Assembly (NCBI GenBank): GCA_934435195.1
Contig: CAKSAJ010000001.1
Span: 197,921-261,920, forward strand
Source: an uncultured Schaedlerella sp.
GTDB lineage: Bacteria; Bacillota; Clostridia; Lachnospirales; Lachnospiraceae
Reading direction: 5' to 3'
Length of the DNA stretch: 64,000 nucleotides
This document shows, piece by piece, positions 53,411 through 61,965 of this stretch (within the stretch, counting starts at the first letter, position 1; the number at the start of each line of letters is the position of its first letter). The notes under the pieces are model-generated. The model was not told the origin of the DNA, made no database searches, and worked only from the letters and a program-made list of their open reading frames with translations. Both the position numbers and the translations under genes were made by a program.

Positions 53411-56017
53411 CTAGTCCTCCTTCTTACCTGTTCCTAAATACTCTTCAAATTCTTCTTTGGTCATCAATACCTTTCTTGGTTTTGTACCTTCTTCGGGTCC
53501 TACCACCTGTGCCTCTGCAAGCTGATCCATAATTCTTGCGGCTCGATTAAATCCTATTTTGAACATTCTCTGTAGCATTCCGATCGACGCCTTTTCTTTT
53601 TCTATAATGAAGAAGCCTGCATCCGCAAAATAATGATCCCGATTATCTTCCGTTTCTGAAGGATTTCCGGAAAAGACTGCACTACCGGAAAGTTCTACGG
53701 AATTGTCATTACTTAGATGTTCTTCTAAGTCACTACTATAAGTTGCCCCGCCATTCTGATTGATCAGGTAATCTACAACCTGCTGAACCTCTTTATCAGA
53801 AACAAAAGAGCCCTGTACACGTACTGGTTTTGGATAACCAGTCGGATAAAAGAGCATATCTCCTTTTCCAAGAAGCTTTTCTGCTCCATTCATGTCTATA
53901 ATTGTTCGAGAATCTACACCCGAAGATACCGCAAATGCTATACGTGATGGCATATTGGCTTTAATCAATCCTGTGATAACATTTACAGATGGTCTTTGTG
54001 TTGCCAGAATCAAATGGATACCAGCAGCACGCGCCAACTGAGCCAAACGACAGATTGCACCCTCTACATCTTTTGGAGCTACCATCATCAAATCTGCCAA
54101 CTCGTCGACAATAATAACAATCTGAGCCATTTTTTTCGGATTATTTTCGGCTGGTTCGAGGTTTGAAACTTTTTCATTAAAACCTTTCAAGTCACGTACA
54201 TTATATTCTGCAAACAGTTGATATCGTTTCATCATCTCCGCGACTGCCCAGTTTAAAGCTCCAGCCGCTTTACGAGGATCTGTCACTACCGGAATAAGCA
54301 AATGTGGAATTCCATTATAAACATTTAATTCTACAACCTTCGGGTCGACCATGATCAATTTGACATCTTCCGGATCTGCCTTATATATAAGACTCATAAT
54401 AATTGTATTAATGCAGACAGATTTTCCCGAACCTGTTGCACCTGCCACAAGTAAATGGGGCATTTTTGCAATATCGGCTACAATTACCTTCCCTGCAATA
54501 TCTTTTCCTACAGCAAATGCAAGTTTTGCTTTACTTTTCTGAAATTCAGGTGCTTCTAAAAGATCTCGAAGCATTACTGCTGTATTTTCTTCATTAGGTA
54601 CTTCAATCCCGACGGCTGCTTTCCCTGGAATCGGAGCTTCAATTCGAAGATCTGACACTGCCAGATTTAGTTTAATGTCATCTGCAAGCCCTACAATTTT
54701 GCTAACTTTAACGCCTTGTTCTGGTTGAAGCTCATATCTTGTCACAGATGGACCACAACTGGCATTTGTCACATGAACCTTTACTCCAAAATTCAAAAGG
54801 GTCTGCTCCAGCTTCATCGCAGTGGCGCGCAAATGTGCATTAGAATCGCCTCCGGATGCTTTTCCCTTTTTTAACAAATCTAATGGTGGAGTAAGATACT
54901 TCTTAGCAGGTGCTGTATTCTGTGCCTGAACGGCTGCTTCCACAGACTCTGTTTCTTTTGTTACCGCCGCCTTTTCTTCCGGTGATAAGTGTTTCCGTGT
55001 CTGCTTAATTGTTGTTTCAGTCATGTCTGTCTCTTCCGGTTCTTCCGATACAGACACAGATTCTATCGGTGCAATTGCATCTTCAACAGCCATCGTTTCT
55101 GCCTCCTGAACAGGTTCGCTTATATCTGGCATATCTACATCATCAAATGGTGATTCTATTGTAAGCTCCGGCATCTCATCCAGTGGTTTGATAGTCATAT
55201 CTTCCACTGGTTCTTCTGGGATTAATTCCTTAAGTTCCGGTGACTTTCCACGTACAGGTGTTTCCAACAATGTTGTGGCAAATGAAACACCTGATACTTT
55301 TTTGTTACGTTTTTGTGTTGGCTTTGATACAGTTGTCTGCTGTTCTTTTGCTTCTGCTTCTAATCTTGCTGTCTTTTCTTTCTTTTGTGCTGCTCTTTTC
55401 TGTGCTGTTTTTATAGCTGTTGTTTCTTTTAATTTCTTAGCATCCTCATATACTACTTTACTCTTTCGCCCAAGTGGCTGAAGTAATGATTTTTCTGTAA
55501 TTAAGATAACACATACGATTGCCAGAACTATCACAACGACATAGGTTCCTGCTTTCCCGATAAGCGGACACAATAATTTCATTAAAAATCCACCAAACAG
55601 GCCACCCGCTGTTCGATTCGCACTTGACTGGTGATAATATGTCATAAGCCCTGCTGTTGCGTCATATGGATTCATAATAAGTTCAAGCAATGTTGCAAGT
55701 AATACAACAAGTACAAATAATGCAATACTTTTTATGTACGCGTGGCTGTTTCCTCTGTTTGAAATCAGAAAAGCGACCACGCTAAATATAAGCACAGGGA
55801 TTAAATATGCGATCCAGCCAAATAAGCCAAACAACACAGATGATACAGCTTCTCCGACCATGCCGCCAATGCCAAAGTTACTGATCAAAAGTAAAATGCA
55901 TACGGCAAGTACACATAAAATACATATTTCATCACGAATTGCTACGTTCTCCTGCTGCTGTTTTTTAGTTGGTTTTTTGGTTGTTGTCTTTCGTTTCTTG
56001 GTTGACTTTGCAGCCAT
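53411..56017 (-). CDS. FtsK/SpoIIIE-family DNA translocase
   Basis: 868 residues. Four transmembrane helices in about 30-175, a linker rich in Glu/Pro/Thr (about 210-375), then the motor domain with Walker [10 protein letters not shown] near 524-532 and [11 protein letters not shown]. The C-terminal gamma winged-helix domain (about 800-860, with [13 protein letters not shown]) binds KOPS/SRS DNA. It pumps DNA through a closing septum. Whether this is the vegetative FtsK (SftA) or the sporulation SpoIIIE type cannot be told; the membrane anchor favours SpoIIIE/FtsK. fhs follows. Confidence 0.94.
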   Translation of the reverse strand: MAAKSTKKRKTTTKKPTKKQQQENVAIRDEICILCVLAVCILLLISNFGIGGMVGEAVSSVLFGLFGWIAYLIPVLIFSVVAFLISNRGNSHAYIKSIALFVLVVLLATLLELIMNPYDATAGLMTYYHQSSANRTAGGLFGGFLMKLLCPLIGKAGTYVVVIVLAIVCVILITEKSLLQPLGRKSKVVYEDAKKLKETTAIKTAQKRAAQKKEKTARLEAEAKEQQTTVSKPTQKRNKKVSGVSFATTLLETPVRGKSPELKELIPEEPVEDMTIKPLDEMPELTIESPFDDVDMPDISEPVQEAETMAVEDAIAPIESVSVSEEPEETDMTETTIKQTRKHLSPEEKAAVTKETESVEAAVQAQNTAPAKKYLTPPLDLLKKGKASGGDSNAHLRATAMKLEQTLLNFGVKVHVTNASCGPSVTRYELQPEQGVKVSKIVGLADDIKLNLAVSDLRIEAPIPGKAAVGIEVPNEENTAVMLRDLLEAPEFQKSKAKLAFAVGKDIAGKVIVADIAKMPHLLVAGATGSGKSVCINTIIMSLIYKADPEDVKLIMVDPKVVELNVYNGIPHLLIPVVTDPRKAAGALNWAVAEMMKRYQLFAEYNVRDLKGFNEKVSNLEPAENNPKKMAQIVIIVDELADLMMVAPKDVEGAICRLAQLARAAGIHLILATQRPSVNVITGLIKANMPSRIAFAVSSGVDSRTIIDMNGAEKLLGKGDMLFYPTGYPKPVRVQGSFVSDKEVQQVVDYLINQNGGATYSSDLEEHLSNDNSVELSGSAVFSGNPSETEDNRDHYFADAGFFIIEKEKASIGMLQRMFKIGFNRAARIMDQLAEAQVVGPEEGTKPRKVLMTKEEFEEYLGTGKKED

Positions 56018-56052
56018 GATACATCCCCCTTGGTGTTAAACATACTCAATAT

Positions 56053-56061
56053 AGTATAACA
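56053..56061 (-). promoter_or_regulatory. Extended -10 promoter of ftsK
   Basis: The minus strand reads TGTTATACT, about 35 bases before the ftsK ATG and just past the tepA stop. No clear -35 is seen. Confidence 0.4.
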
Positions 56062-56769
56062 TTATTTTTTTTGTTCTTCAATCATTTCATGTAGTTTATT
56101 CAATGCCTGGCTTATCCCACCAACCTCATCGATCATTCCTTCTTTCACTGCATCTGTACCTTCCAGCATAGTTCCGACATCTTTTACAAGCTGAGTTGGA
56201 TCAAGCATCAGTTCTTCCAGTCTTGCCTGACTTATATTGGAATGTTTTGAAATAAAGCTGGTTATACGGTCTTGTGTACGTTCCATATTTCGATAGCTTT
56301 GATAGACTCCGATAAACATTCCATTGGAGCGGACCGGATGAACGATCATGGTTCCACTTGGTACAATAAATGAATAATCTGCCGAAACCGCAAGCGGTCC
56401 TCCTATGGAGTGACTTCCACCAAGCACCAGAGACACCGAAGGTTTACTAAGAGATGCAATCATTTCTGCAATTGCAAGTCCGGCTTCAACATCACCTCCT
56501 AATGTATTTAACAAAATAAGAACTCCCTCTGTTTCTTCATCATCCTCCACTTGTGCCAGTTTTGGCAGAATATGCTCATATTTCGTAGATTTTGTATTCC
56601 CTGATAATGCCTCATGTCCTTCTATTTCTCCAATAATTGTAATCATCTGGATTTTGTGATGACGTTTATCATTTTCTAACCAAAGTGTTCCTGTTTCCTT
56701 TATTTCTTCACGGATTTCTTCCTGTTCGCCCCTGCTTTCTTTCGATGTATTTTTATATGATATATCCAT
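56062..56769 (-). CDS. tepA: ClpP-fold serine protease of the TepA family
   Basis: 235 residues. The ClpP/crotonase-like fold has L-L-N-T-L-G-G-D-V-E-A-G near 87-98, the nucleophile Ser in G-S-H-S-I-G-G near 121 and the catalytic His in M-I-V-H-P-V near 146. It is longer at the N-terminus than ClpP and has no adjacent Clp ATPase. TepA in Bacillus is linked to export and to small acid-soluble protein turnover; function is poorly known. It is upstream of ftsK, as tepA is of spoIIIE in Bacillus. Confidence 0.88.
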   Translation of the reverse strand: MDISYKNTSKESRGEQEEIREEIKETGTLWLENDKRHHKIQMITIIGEIEGHEALSGNTKSTKYEHILPKLAQVEDDEETEGVLILLNTLGGDVEAGLAIAEMIASLSKPSVSLVLGGSHSIGGPLAVSADYSFIVPSGTMIVHPVRSNGMFIGVYQSYRNMERTQDRITSFISKHSNISQARLEELMLDPTQLVKDVGTMLEGTDAVKEGMIDEVGGISQALNKLHEMIEEQKK

Positions 56770-56870
56770 TATCCCAAATTCCTCCTTACATTTTCTATAT
56801 AGTATGGAGTGAATTTGTTAAAGTATACCTGTTCTTATTATTCAGCTGTCGTTTTTAATATATAACAATC

Positions 56871-56890
56871 AAAAAGGATACCATATCCTT
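56871..56890 (-). terminator. Terminator of yebC
   Basis: On the minus strand AAGGATA-TGG-TATCCTT is followed by further T. The stem is short (7 bp) but the U-tract is direct. The rest of the 143-base gap to tepA holds TATACT-like -10 candidates but no good -35. Confidence 0.6.
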
Positions 56891-56912
56891 AGATACAGTA
56901 CCCTCCTTTATA

Positions 56913-57644
56913 TTACTCGTCCCAGTTGTGATATACATCCTGTACATCGTCATCTTCTTCAAGAAGATCTAATGTTTTCTGAATATTTTTAAGGTCTTCC
57001 TCTTTCGTCAGTTCAACGTATGTCTGCGGAATCATTGTCACTTCAGCATTCACCATAGCAATTCCTGCTTCTTCTAATTTCAGACGAACATCACTGAAAT
57101 CTTCTGGAGTTGTAAGAATTTCATAGCTATCGTCATTATCTACGAAATCTTCTGCTCCCGAATCAAGTGCAAGCATCATTAACTCATCTGCATCCATATC
57201 ACATTCTTCTTTGTCAACGATGATCTGTCCTTTTTCATCAAACATGAAAGACACACATCCCGGTGTTCCTACATTACCGCTTCCCTTTGTAAATGCATTT
57301 CTGACATTAGAAGCTGTTCTATTCTTATTATCTGTCAGTGTTCTGACAATAATTGCTGTTCCGTTCGGTCCATATCCTTCATATGTAATATGTTCATAAT
57401 TGTCGCCTGAACCTTCACCAGCTGCTTTTTTAATATTTCTTTCAATCGTATCGTTTGGCATGTTATTTGATTTTGCCTTAGCGATTACATCACGAAGTCT
57501 ACTGTTACTAGTCGGGTCAGGTCCGCCACCTTCCTTAACGGCTACAGCAAGTTCACGACCAATCTTAGTAAAGATTTTTCCTTTTGCTGCATCATTTTTT
57601 TCTTTTTTGTGTTTAATATTCGCAAATTTAGAATGTCCTGACAT
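56913..57644 (-). CDS. yebC: YebC/PmpR-family protein
   Basis: 243 residues with the fixed start [14 protein letters not shown] and the acidic central fold ([10 protein letters not shown], then [10 protein letters not shown]). The family has been assigned as DNA-binding regulators and, more recently, as ribosome-associated factors that help with stalling motifs; both are reported. It stands alone with its own promoter and a 30-base palindrome in its leader. Confidence 0.95.
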   Translation of the reverse strand: MSGHSKFANIKHKKEKNDAAKGKIFTKIGRELAVAVKEGGGPDPTSNSRLRDVIAKAKSNNMPNDTIERNIKKAAGEGSGDNYEHITYEGYGPNGTAIIVRTLTDNKNRTASNVRNAFTKGSGNVGTPGCVSFMFDEKGQIIVDKEECDMDADELMMLALDSGAEDFVDNDDSYEILTTPEDFSDVRLKLEEAGIAMVNAEVTMIPQTYVELTKEEDLKNIQKTLDLLEEDDDVQDVYHNWDE

Positions 57645-57676
57645 TTCTCATTCTCCTCTTCTTTTTTCTTTTCCGG

Positions 57677-57706
57677 TGTGACAAATTGCCTGGGCAACAT
57701 GACACA
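57677..57706. repeat. 30-base imperfect palindrome in the yebC leader
   Basis: TGTGACAAATTGCC and GGCAACATGACACA surround a TG/GG centre. The core is TTGCC/GGCAA, with outer TGTG/CACA. It lies just after the predicted yebC transcription start, fitting an operator or a 5' hairpin. Confidence 0.55.
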
Positions 57707-57717
57707 TTATCTTATTC

Positions 57718-57746
57718 ATACTACCACTATTTGGTTTATCTGTAAA
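57718..57746 (-). promoter_or_regulatory. Promoter of yebC
   Basis: Minus-strand -35 TTTACA (57746-57741), a 17-base spacer and -10 TAGTAT (57723-57718). Confidence 0.6.
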
Positions 57747-57750
57747 GTGT

Positions 57751-58098
57751 TTATGTATCCAGACCAAGACTGATTTGAATCGCATGGTTAACCTTTCCCA
57801 TCATTCTACTGTCTACATGGCATACATATTCCCGAAGTCGTTGCTTATCTATTGTTCGAATCTGTTCCAGCAATATAACCGAATCTTTTACTAAATGGTA
57901 TCTTCCTGAACTAATTTCAATATGCGTCGGTAATTTTGCTTTATTCATACGTGATGTAATTGCAGCACAGATTATAGTCGGACTGTGACGATTTCCAACA
58001 TCATTTTGAATGATCAGGACCGGGCGTACGCCACCTTGTTCCGAACCGATAATCGGACTTAGGTCTGCATAGTAAATATCTCCACGCTTTACAACCAA
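57751..58098 (-). CDS. mazF: MazF/NdoA-type endoribonuclease toxin, no antitoxin seen
   Basis: 115 residues from TTG 58098, ten bases after GGAG. The frame runs on to an ATG at 58203, but the added 35 residues have no ribosome site and the standard MazF start [12 protein letters not shown] falls at the TTG. The catalytic and binding patch [16 protein letters not shown] and [10 protein letters not shown] is complete. It cuts single-stranded mRNA at short sites. In Bacillus the antitoxin gene ndoAI lies between alr and ndoA; here only about 115 bases separate alr from the toxin start and hold no antitoxin frame. Confidence 0.9.
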   Translation of the reverse strand: MVVKRGDIYYADLSPIIGSEQGGVRPVLIIQNDVGNRHSPTIICAAITSRMNKAKLPTHIEISSGRYHLVKDSVILLEQIRTIDKQRLREYVCHVDSRMMGKVNHAIQISLGLDT

Positions 58099-58214
58099 AT
58101 TTTTCACACTCCGATTCTCATCATATTTTACTATTAGTATGTCCGCTTTTTTTATAGTTATTCTAAAAGCATTAACGAGAATTCTTTGTGTAATTGTATT
58201 CATTTTAAGTTATG

Positions 58215-59381
58215 CTATGCAAAATAATCAATCTGTTCTACTATTTTTCCATCCTGAATATAAACTCTTGGGATTCTTTTTCCAAGGCAGCATATAAATT
58301 CATAGTTAAATCTTCCGCTAAGTTCTGCCAACTCATCTATTGTTATAGTTTCTGTCTGATCTTTTCCTACCAGCACAACTTCATCCATAAATTTTGCTTC
58401 CGGGATATCCGTAACATCTACTAAAAACTGGTCCATACAAACTCTTCCTAAAATACGAGCACGTTTTCCATGAATCAAAACAGCTCCTTTGTTTGAAAGA
58501 GAACGTGGGTATCCGTCTCCATATCCGACAGGGATTGTAGCTATTCGCATTGCCTTTGGTGCCACAAATGTACCGCCATAACTGATTGAAGTACCTGCTT
58601 CTACATTTTTCACAAAAGAAATGTGACTGATTAATTCCAATGCCGGTTTTAATGAAATTGCATCTTTATTTACTTCATCGGACGGATACATTCCATATAA
58701 AGAAATTCCTGCTCTTGCCAGATTGTGCTTCATATTTGGAAAGTCTATAATTCCGGCACTATTATCGCAATCAATATATGGAATTTCCAGATTTCTCTCT
58801 TCCAGTGCCTGTTTCATCCAAACAAATTTCTCATGCTGTTGATATGTATAACTTTTATCTTTTTCATCTGCCTTCGCAAAATGCGTGAACATTCCTTCAA
58901 TTTTTATGTTTGGTAACTTACTTATTCTCTCAATAATATCTGCTGTTTCATCCGATACCGCAAAACCAATACGTCCCATTCCTGTATCAATTTTAATATG
59001 CAAATATGCCGTTTTATTTAATTTAACAGCCTGTTTTGATATTTCTATTGCCATTTCTTCTGTATATGTAGCAGGACGTACTTCGTAACGGATCATATCC
59101 TCATACTGATCTGGAAATACACATCCTAACACAAGGATTGGCTTACAAATTCCAGCTTTACGCAAGAGAACTGCTTCATCAAGACTAGCTGTCGCATAAC
59201 CCCATACATAATCTACTGATTCGAACATTCTGGCAATCGGAATCGCACCATGTCCATATCCATCTGTTTTAATAACCGCAACCAACTTTGCTCCTGTTCC
59301 GATTCGCTCCTTCATCTGTTCCATGTTATATGCAATTGCATCCAGATCAATTTTTGCATATACACGAGTATATTGTTTCAT
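58215..59381 (-). CDS. alr: Alanine racemase
   Basis: 388 residues. PLP binds at Lys38 (V-I-K-T-D-G-Y-G-H-G). The second catalytic base, Tyr, is in S-I-S-Y-G-G-T near 265. R-V-C-M-D-Q-F-L-V-D-V near 310 is the C-terminal domain signature. It makes D-alanine for peptidoglycan. The order nnr-alr-mazF mirrors the Bacillus yjeF/acpS-alr-ndoAI-ndoA region without ndoAI. A weak ribosome site (GGAGG) precedes the ATG. Confidence 0.97.
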   Translation of the reverse strand: MKQYTRVYAKIDLDAIAYNMEQMKERIGTGAKLVAVIKTDGYGHGAIPIARMFESVDYVWGYATASLDEAVLLRKAGICKPILVLGCVFPDQYEDMIRYEVRPATYTEEMAIEISKQAVKLNKTAYLHIKIDTGMGRIGFAVSDETADIIERISKLPNIKIEGMFTHFAKADEKDKSYTYQQHEKFVWMKQALEERNLEIPYIDCDNSAGIIDFPNMKHNLARAGISLYGMYPSDEVNKDAISLKPALELISHISFVKNVEAGTSISYGGTFVAPKAMRIATIPVGYGDGYPRSLSNKGAVLIHGKRARILGRVCMDQFLVDVTDIPEAKFMDEVVLVGKDQTETITIDELAELSGRFNYEFICCLGKRIPRVYIQDGKIVEQIDYFA

Positions 59382-59404
59382 GTTCTATTCCTCCATATCA
59401 AATG

Positions 59405-60898
59405 TTACTGTTCTATCTGCTTTAGTACATCTTTTATTCCTGAAATCAAATCTTCTGCCAGTACACTATAAACACCACAGCTTTTTTTTGCATAATCTCC
59501 TCCGTTTGCATGAAGATACACTCCTGATACAACACTATCATACAAGTTCATATGTTGTGCTGTAAGCCCTGTGATCACACCGGCAAGGACATCTCCTGAA
59601 CCTGCTTTTGCCATCGCATTATTTCCCGCAGTATTTACAAATAAAGAATGATTCTCTTTTGCTACAAACGTACGAGCGTCTTTCAATGCACAAACAACAG
59701 GATATCGTTTCACAAAATCAGTCAATATATTCATACGGTCTGCATTTAATTTTGCGATCGAACACTTTAAAAGTCTCGCCATTTCCTTCATATGTGGAGT
59801 TAATGCTATTGGAAATGTACTTTTTTCAAGTAATTCCATCCTTTCAGATAAAAGGTTGATTCCATCTGCATCAATAATACATGGGACTTTACAGAATTGA
59901 AATACCCCTTGTAATAATTTATCTGCTGTTTTTCCCTGCCCGAGTCCACATCCAATACATACAACATCCGACCAATTTAATAATTGTTTCAATTCTTCTT
60001 CAGAATATTCTGTATACGTGGAGATAATTGCTTCCGGCAGCAGTTGTTGAAGAATGCTTCTGTTTTCTTTGGCAGTATATATCTGAACAAGTCCTGCTCC
60101 GCTTACATATGCTGCTTTTGCACTTAAATATGCTGCTCCGGCCATTCCCTCACTTCCGGTAATCATAAGCACTTTTCCATATGTCCCTTTATGCGAATTT
60201 GCCACACGTTTCGGCAAACATGTACAAAGATCATCCTGTTCCAGTGTATAACATATTTCTGTATTGTTTTGATAAAGTTCTGTATTGATACCGATCGATT
60301 TTACTACTACTTCTCCTGCAAAATCTTTTCCCGGATACAGAACAGTTCCTAGTTTCTCACATTGTACAGAAACCGTCAAGTCCGCTTTAAACGCTATTCC
60401 TAAAATTTTTCCATCCGAAGAACTAACTCCCGATGGTATATCCACCGCAACTTTATATCCTTCCATTGCATTTAAACGCTCTATCACAGAAGCATATTTA
60501 CCGCTTATCTCCCGGCAAAGTCCAACGCCAAAGATTGCATCTACGATCAGGCCATAATCTTTGGCCGGAATTTCTGTTGCTATTGATATTCCAATATTTT
60601 TGCAAATACAATATTGTTGTTTACATTCATCACTCATTGACTCTGTTTTTCCAACAAATGCAATTTCTACGGAATAATTCTCATCATGTAACAATCTTGC
60701 GATTGCAAATCCGTCTCCTCCATTATTTCCGGAACCACATACTATCAGTATCTTTTTGTTCTTCGGAGCCTTCGATTTTATAACCTCAACAATTCCCAAT
60801 GCAGCCCGCTCCATCAGTACCAATGATGGAATTCCTATTTCATGAATCGTGTGTGCGTCCGCTTTTTGCATCCAATTTCCAGTAGGCAAATATCTCAT
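59405..60898 (-). CDS. nnr: Bifunctional NAD(P)H-hydrate epimerase/ADP-dependent dehydratase
   Basis: 497 residues. Residues about 1-210 form the NnrE/YjeF_N epimerase (V-C-G-S-G-N-N-G-G-D-G-F near 52-63, then D-A-I-F-G-V-G-L). Residues about 225-497 form the NnrD/carbohydrate-kinase-like dehydratase (H-K-G-T-Y-G-K-V-L near 237, then N-A-M-A-K-A-G-S-G-D-V-L near 445). It repairs damaged NAD(P)H hydrates. It lies upstream of alr, and a GC-rich foldable element lies before it. Confidence 0.95.
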   Translation of the reverse strand: MRYLPTGNWMQKADAHTIHEIGIPSLVLMERAALGIVEVIKSKAPKNKKILIVCGSGNNGGDGFAIARLLHDENYSVEIAFVGKTESMSDECKQQYCICKNIGISIATEIPAKDYGLIVDAIFGVGLCREISGKYASVIERLNAMEGYKVAVDIPSGVSSSDGKILGIAFKADLTVSVQCEKLGTVLYPGKDFAGEVVVKSIGINTELYQNNTEICYTLEQDDLCTCLPKRVANSHKGTYGKVLMITGSEGMAGAAYLSAKAAYVSGAGLVQIYTAKENRSILQQLLPEAIISTYTEYSEEELKQLLNWSDVVCIGCGLGQGKTADKLLQGVFQFCKVPCIIDADGINLLSERMELLEKSTFPIALTPHMKEMARLLKCSIAKLNADRMNILTDFVKRYPVVCALKDARTFVAKENHSLFVNTAGNNAMAKAGSGDVLAGVITGLTAQHMNLYDSVVSGVYLHANGGDYAKKSCGVYSVLAEDLISGIKDVLKQIEQ

Positions 60899-60949
60899 TT
60901 TTACTCATCCTTTCTCAAAGCACGAAATAAAATAATTTTCTTCAAACTA

Positions 60950-61036
60950 TGAGAAACACGCTTCGCGAGTTTCTCAAGTTATCGCGGCAGTCGCCAAGGT
61001 CTCGTGCAAGCACGGACTTTGGCTCGTTGCTCGCGT
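60950..61036. repeat. GC-rich element with two hairpins
   Basis: TGAGAAAC-A-CGC pairs with GCG-A-GTTTCTCA at 60950-60976. GCCAAGGTCTCGTGC pairs with GCACGGACTTTGGC at about 60993-61023 with a bulge and one G-U. The block is clearly richer in G and C than its surroundings, and has no coding frame. It lies between rex and nnr. Nature unknown: dispersed repeat, small RNA or leader. Confidence 0.6.
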
Positions 61037-61044
61037 AAATACAA

Positions 61045-61084
61045 ATAACGTGCAAAAGCATTAAATAACCCTTTTGCACGTTAT
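61045..61084 (-). terminator. Terminator of rex
   Basis: A 14-bp perfect stem (ATAACGTGCAAAAG with CTTTTGCACGTTAT), loop of 12. The minus-strand tail TTGTATTT is a moderate U-tract. Confidence 0.65.
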
Positions 61085-61091
61085 GATACTT

Positions 61092-61739
61092 CTACTCTTC
61101 CCCGTGTTCTTCTTTATATCGGGTAATATTATAGGAAAGCTTCATCAAGCTATCAGATAAATGGACACTTTCTACAATCACATCTTTCGGAAGATTCAAA
61201 TCTGTATGTGCAAAATTCCAAATTGCTTTAATGCCATTACGTACCAGAATATCAGATACTTCGACCGCTTTTGTTTTTGGAATTGTAAGTGCCGCAATAT
61301 CAATATTTTCTTCCTGAAGAACTGTTTCTAATTCGTCCATCATTCGAATCGGAATGTCTCTGATCACTTTTCCTTTCAATTCAGGATTCACATCAAAGAT
61401 TCCTTTTAAAATAAATCCGTTTCTTGCAAAAGATGCATAATTTGCAAGTGCCTGTCCCAAATTACCTGCTCCTATAATTACCATATTGTGACTCTGGTCC
61501 AATCCCAGTATCTTGCCAATCTCCGTGCGAAGATACTTTACATTATAACCATATCCCTGTTGGCCAAATCCGCCAAAATTATTCAAATCCTGACGAATCT
61601 GTGATGCTGTTACATGCATTTTTTTACTTAAATCACTTGATGATATTCTTTCTACTCCGGCTTCATTGAGTTCACCAAGATATCTGTAATATCTTGGAAG
61701 TCTCCCAATAACAGCCTTTGATATTCCTCTTGACTCCAC
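61092..61739 (-). CDS. rex: Redox-sensing repressor Rex
   Basis: 215 residues. The N-terminal winged helix (about 1-75, L-P-R-Y-Y-R-Y-L and S-S-D-L-S-K-K-M-H-V-T) binds operators. The Rossmann domain has I-I-G-A-G-N-L-G-Q-A-L near 88-98. Rex senses the NADH/NAD ratio and represses fermentation and respiration genes. A site matching its operator lies before the alcohol dehydrogenase gene at 49.3 kb. It is divergent from the ABC-F gene, as rex (ydiH) and ydiF are neighbours in Bacillus. Confidence 0.97.
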   Translation of the reverse strand: MESRGISKAVIGRLPRYYRYLGELNEAGVERISSSDLSKKMHVTASQIRQDLNNFGGFGQQGYGYNVKYLRTEIGKILGLDQSHNMVIIGAGNLGQALANYASFARNGFILKGIFDVNPELKGKVIRDIPIRMMDELETVLQEENIDIAALTIPKTKAVEVSDILVRNGIKAIWNFAHTDLNLPKDVIVESVHLSDSLMKLSYNITRYKEEHGEE

Positions 61740-61770
61740 ACTTATCGTCCTCCAAATATAAACTATATCT

Positions 61771-61799
61771 ATTATAAAGTTTTATTTATACAAAGTCAA
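61771..61799 (-). promoter_or_regulatory. Promoter of rex
   Basis: Minus-strand -35 TTGACT (61799-61794), a 17-base spacer and -10 TATAAT (61776-61771). The inverted repeat GTCAAACTTTTGAC (61795-61808) overlaps the -35. Confidence 0.82.
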
Positions 61800-61820
61800 A
61801 CTTTTGACATACTTTTTTTG

Positions 61821-61915
61821 TATTTTATCTAAAAATTTTTTATATTTTGTCGGTTTTCACACTATTTTATCTGAATTTTTTTGTAAATCCTAAATTCTTT
61901 AGTTGTATTTTATCT
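61821..61915. repeat. Three direct repeats before the ABC-F gene
   Basis: TATTTTATCT occurs at 61821-61830, 61863-61872 and 61906-61915, that is 42 and 43 bases apart. The first and third copies share the longer TGTATTTTATCTAAA. The last overlaps the ABC-F -35 region. Confidence 0.7.
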
Positions 61916-61930
61916 AAATTTCGATATAAT
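61903..61930 (+). promoter_or_regulatory. Promoter of the ABC-F gene
   Basis: TTGTAT at 61903-61908, a 16-base spacer and a consensus -10 TATAAT at 61925-61930, giving a leader of about 30 bases. GGAGG lies 9 bases before the ATG. Confidence 0.65.
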
Positions 61931-61965
61931 AAATACGATATGCTTAAATATAGGAGGATATATAT

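Noticed and set aside
56913..58203. yebC and mazF as a toxin-antitoxin pair
   Set aside because: YebC has its own promoter, is much larger than antitoxins, and a gap with a palindrome separates it from mazF.
61821..61915. CRISPR-like repeats upstream of the ABC-F gene
   Set aside because: There are only three copies of about 10-15 bases with AT-rich gaps, no leader and no cas genes.
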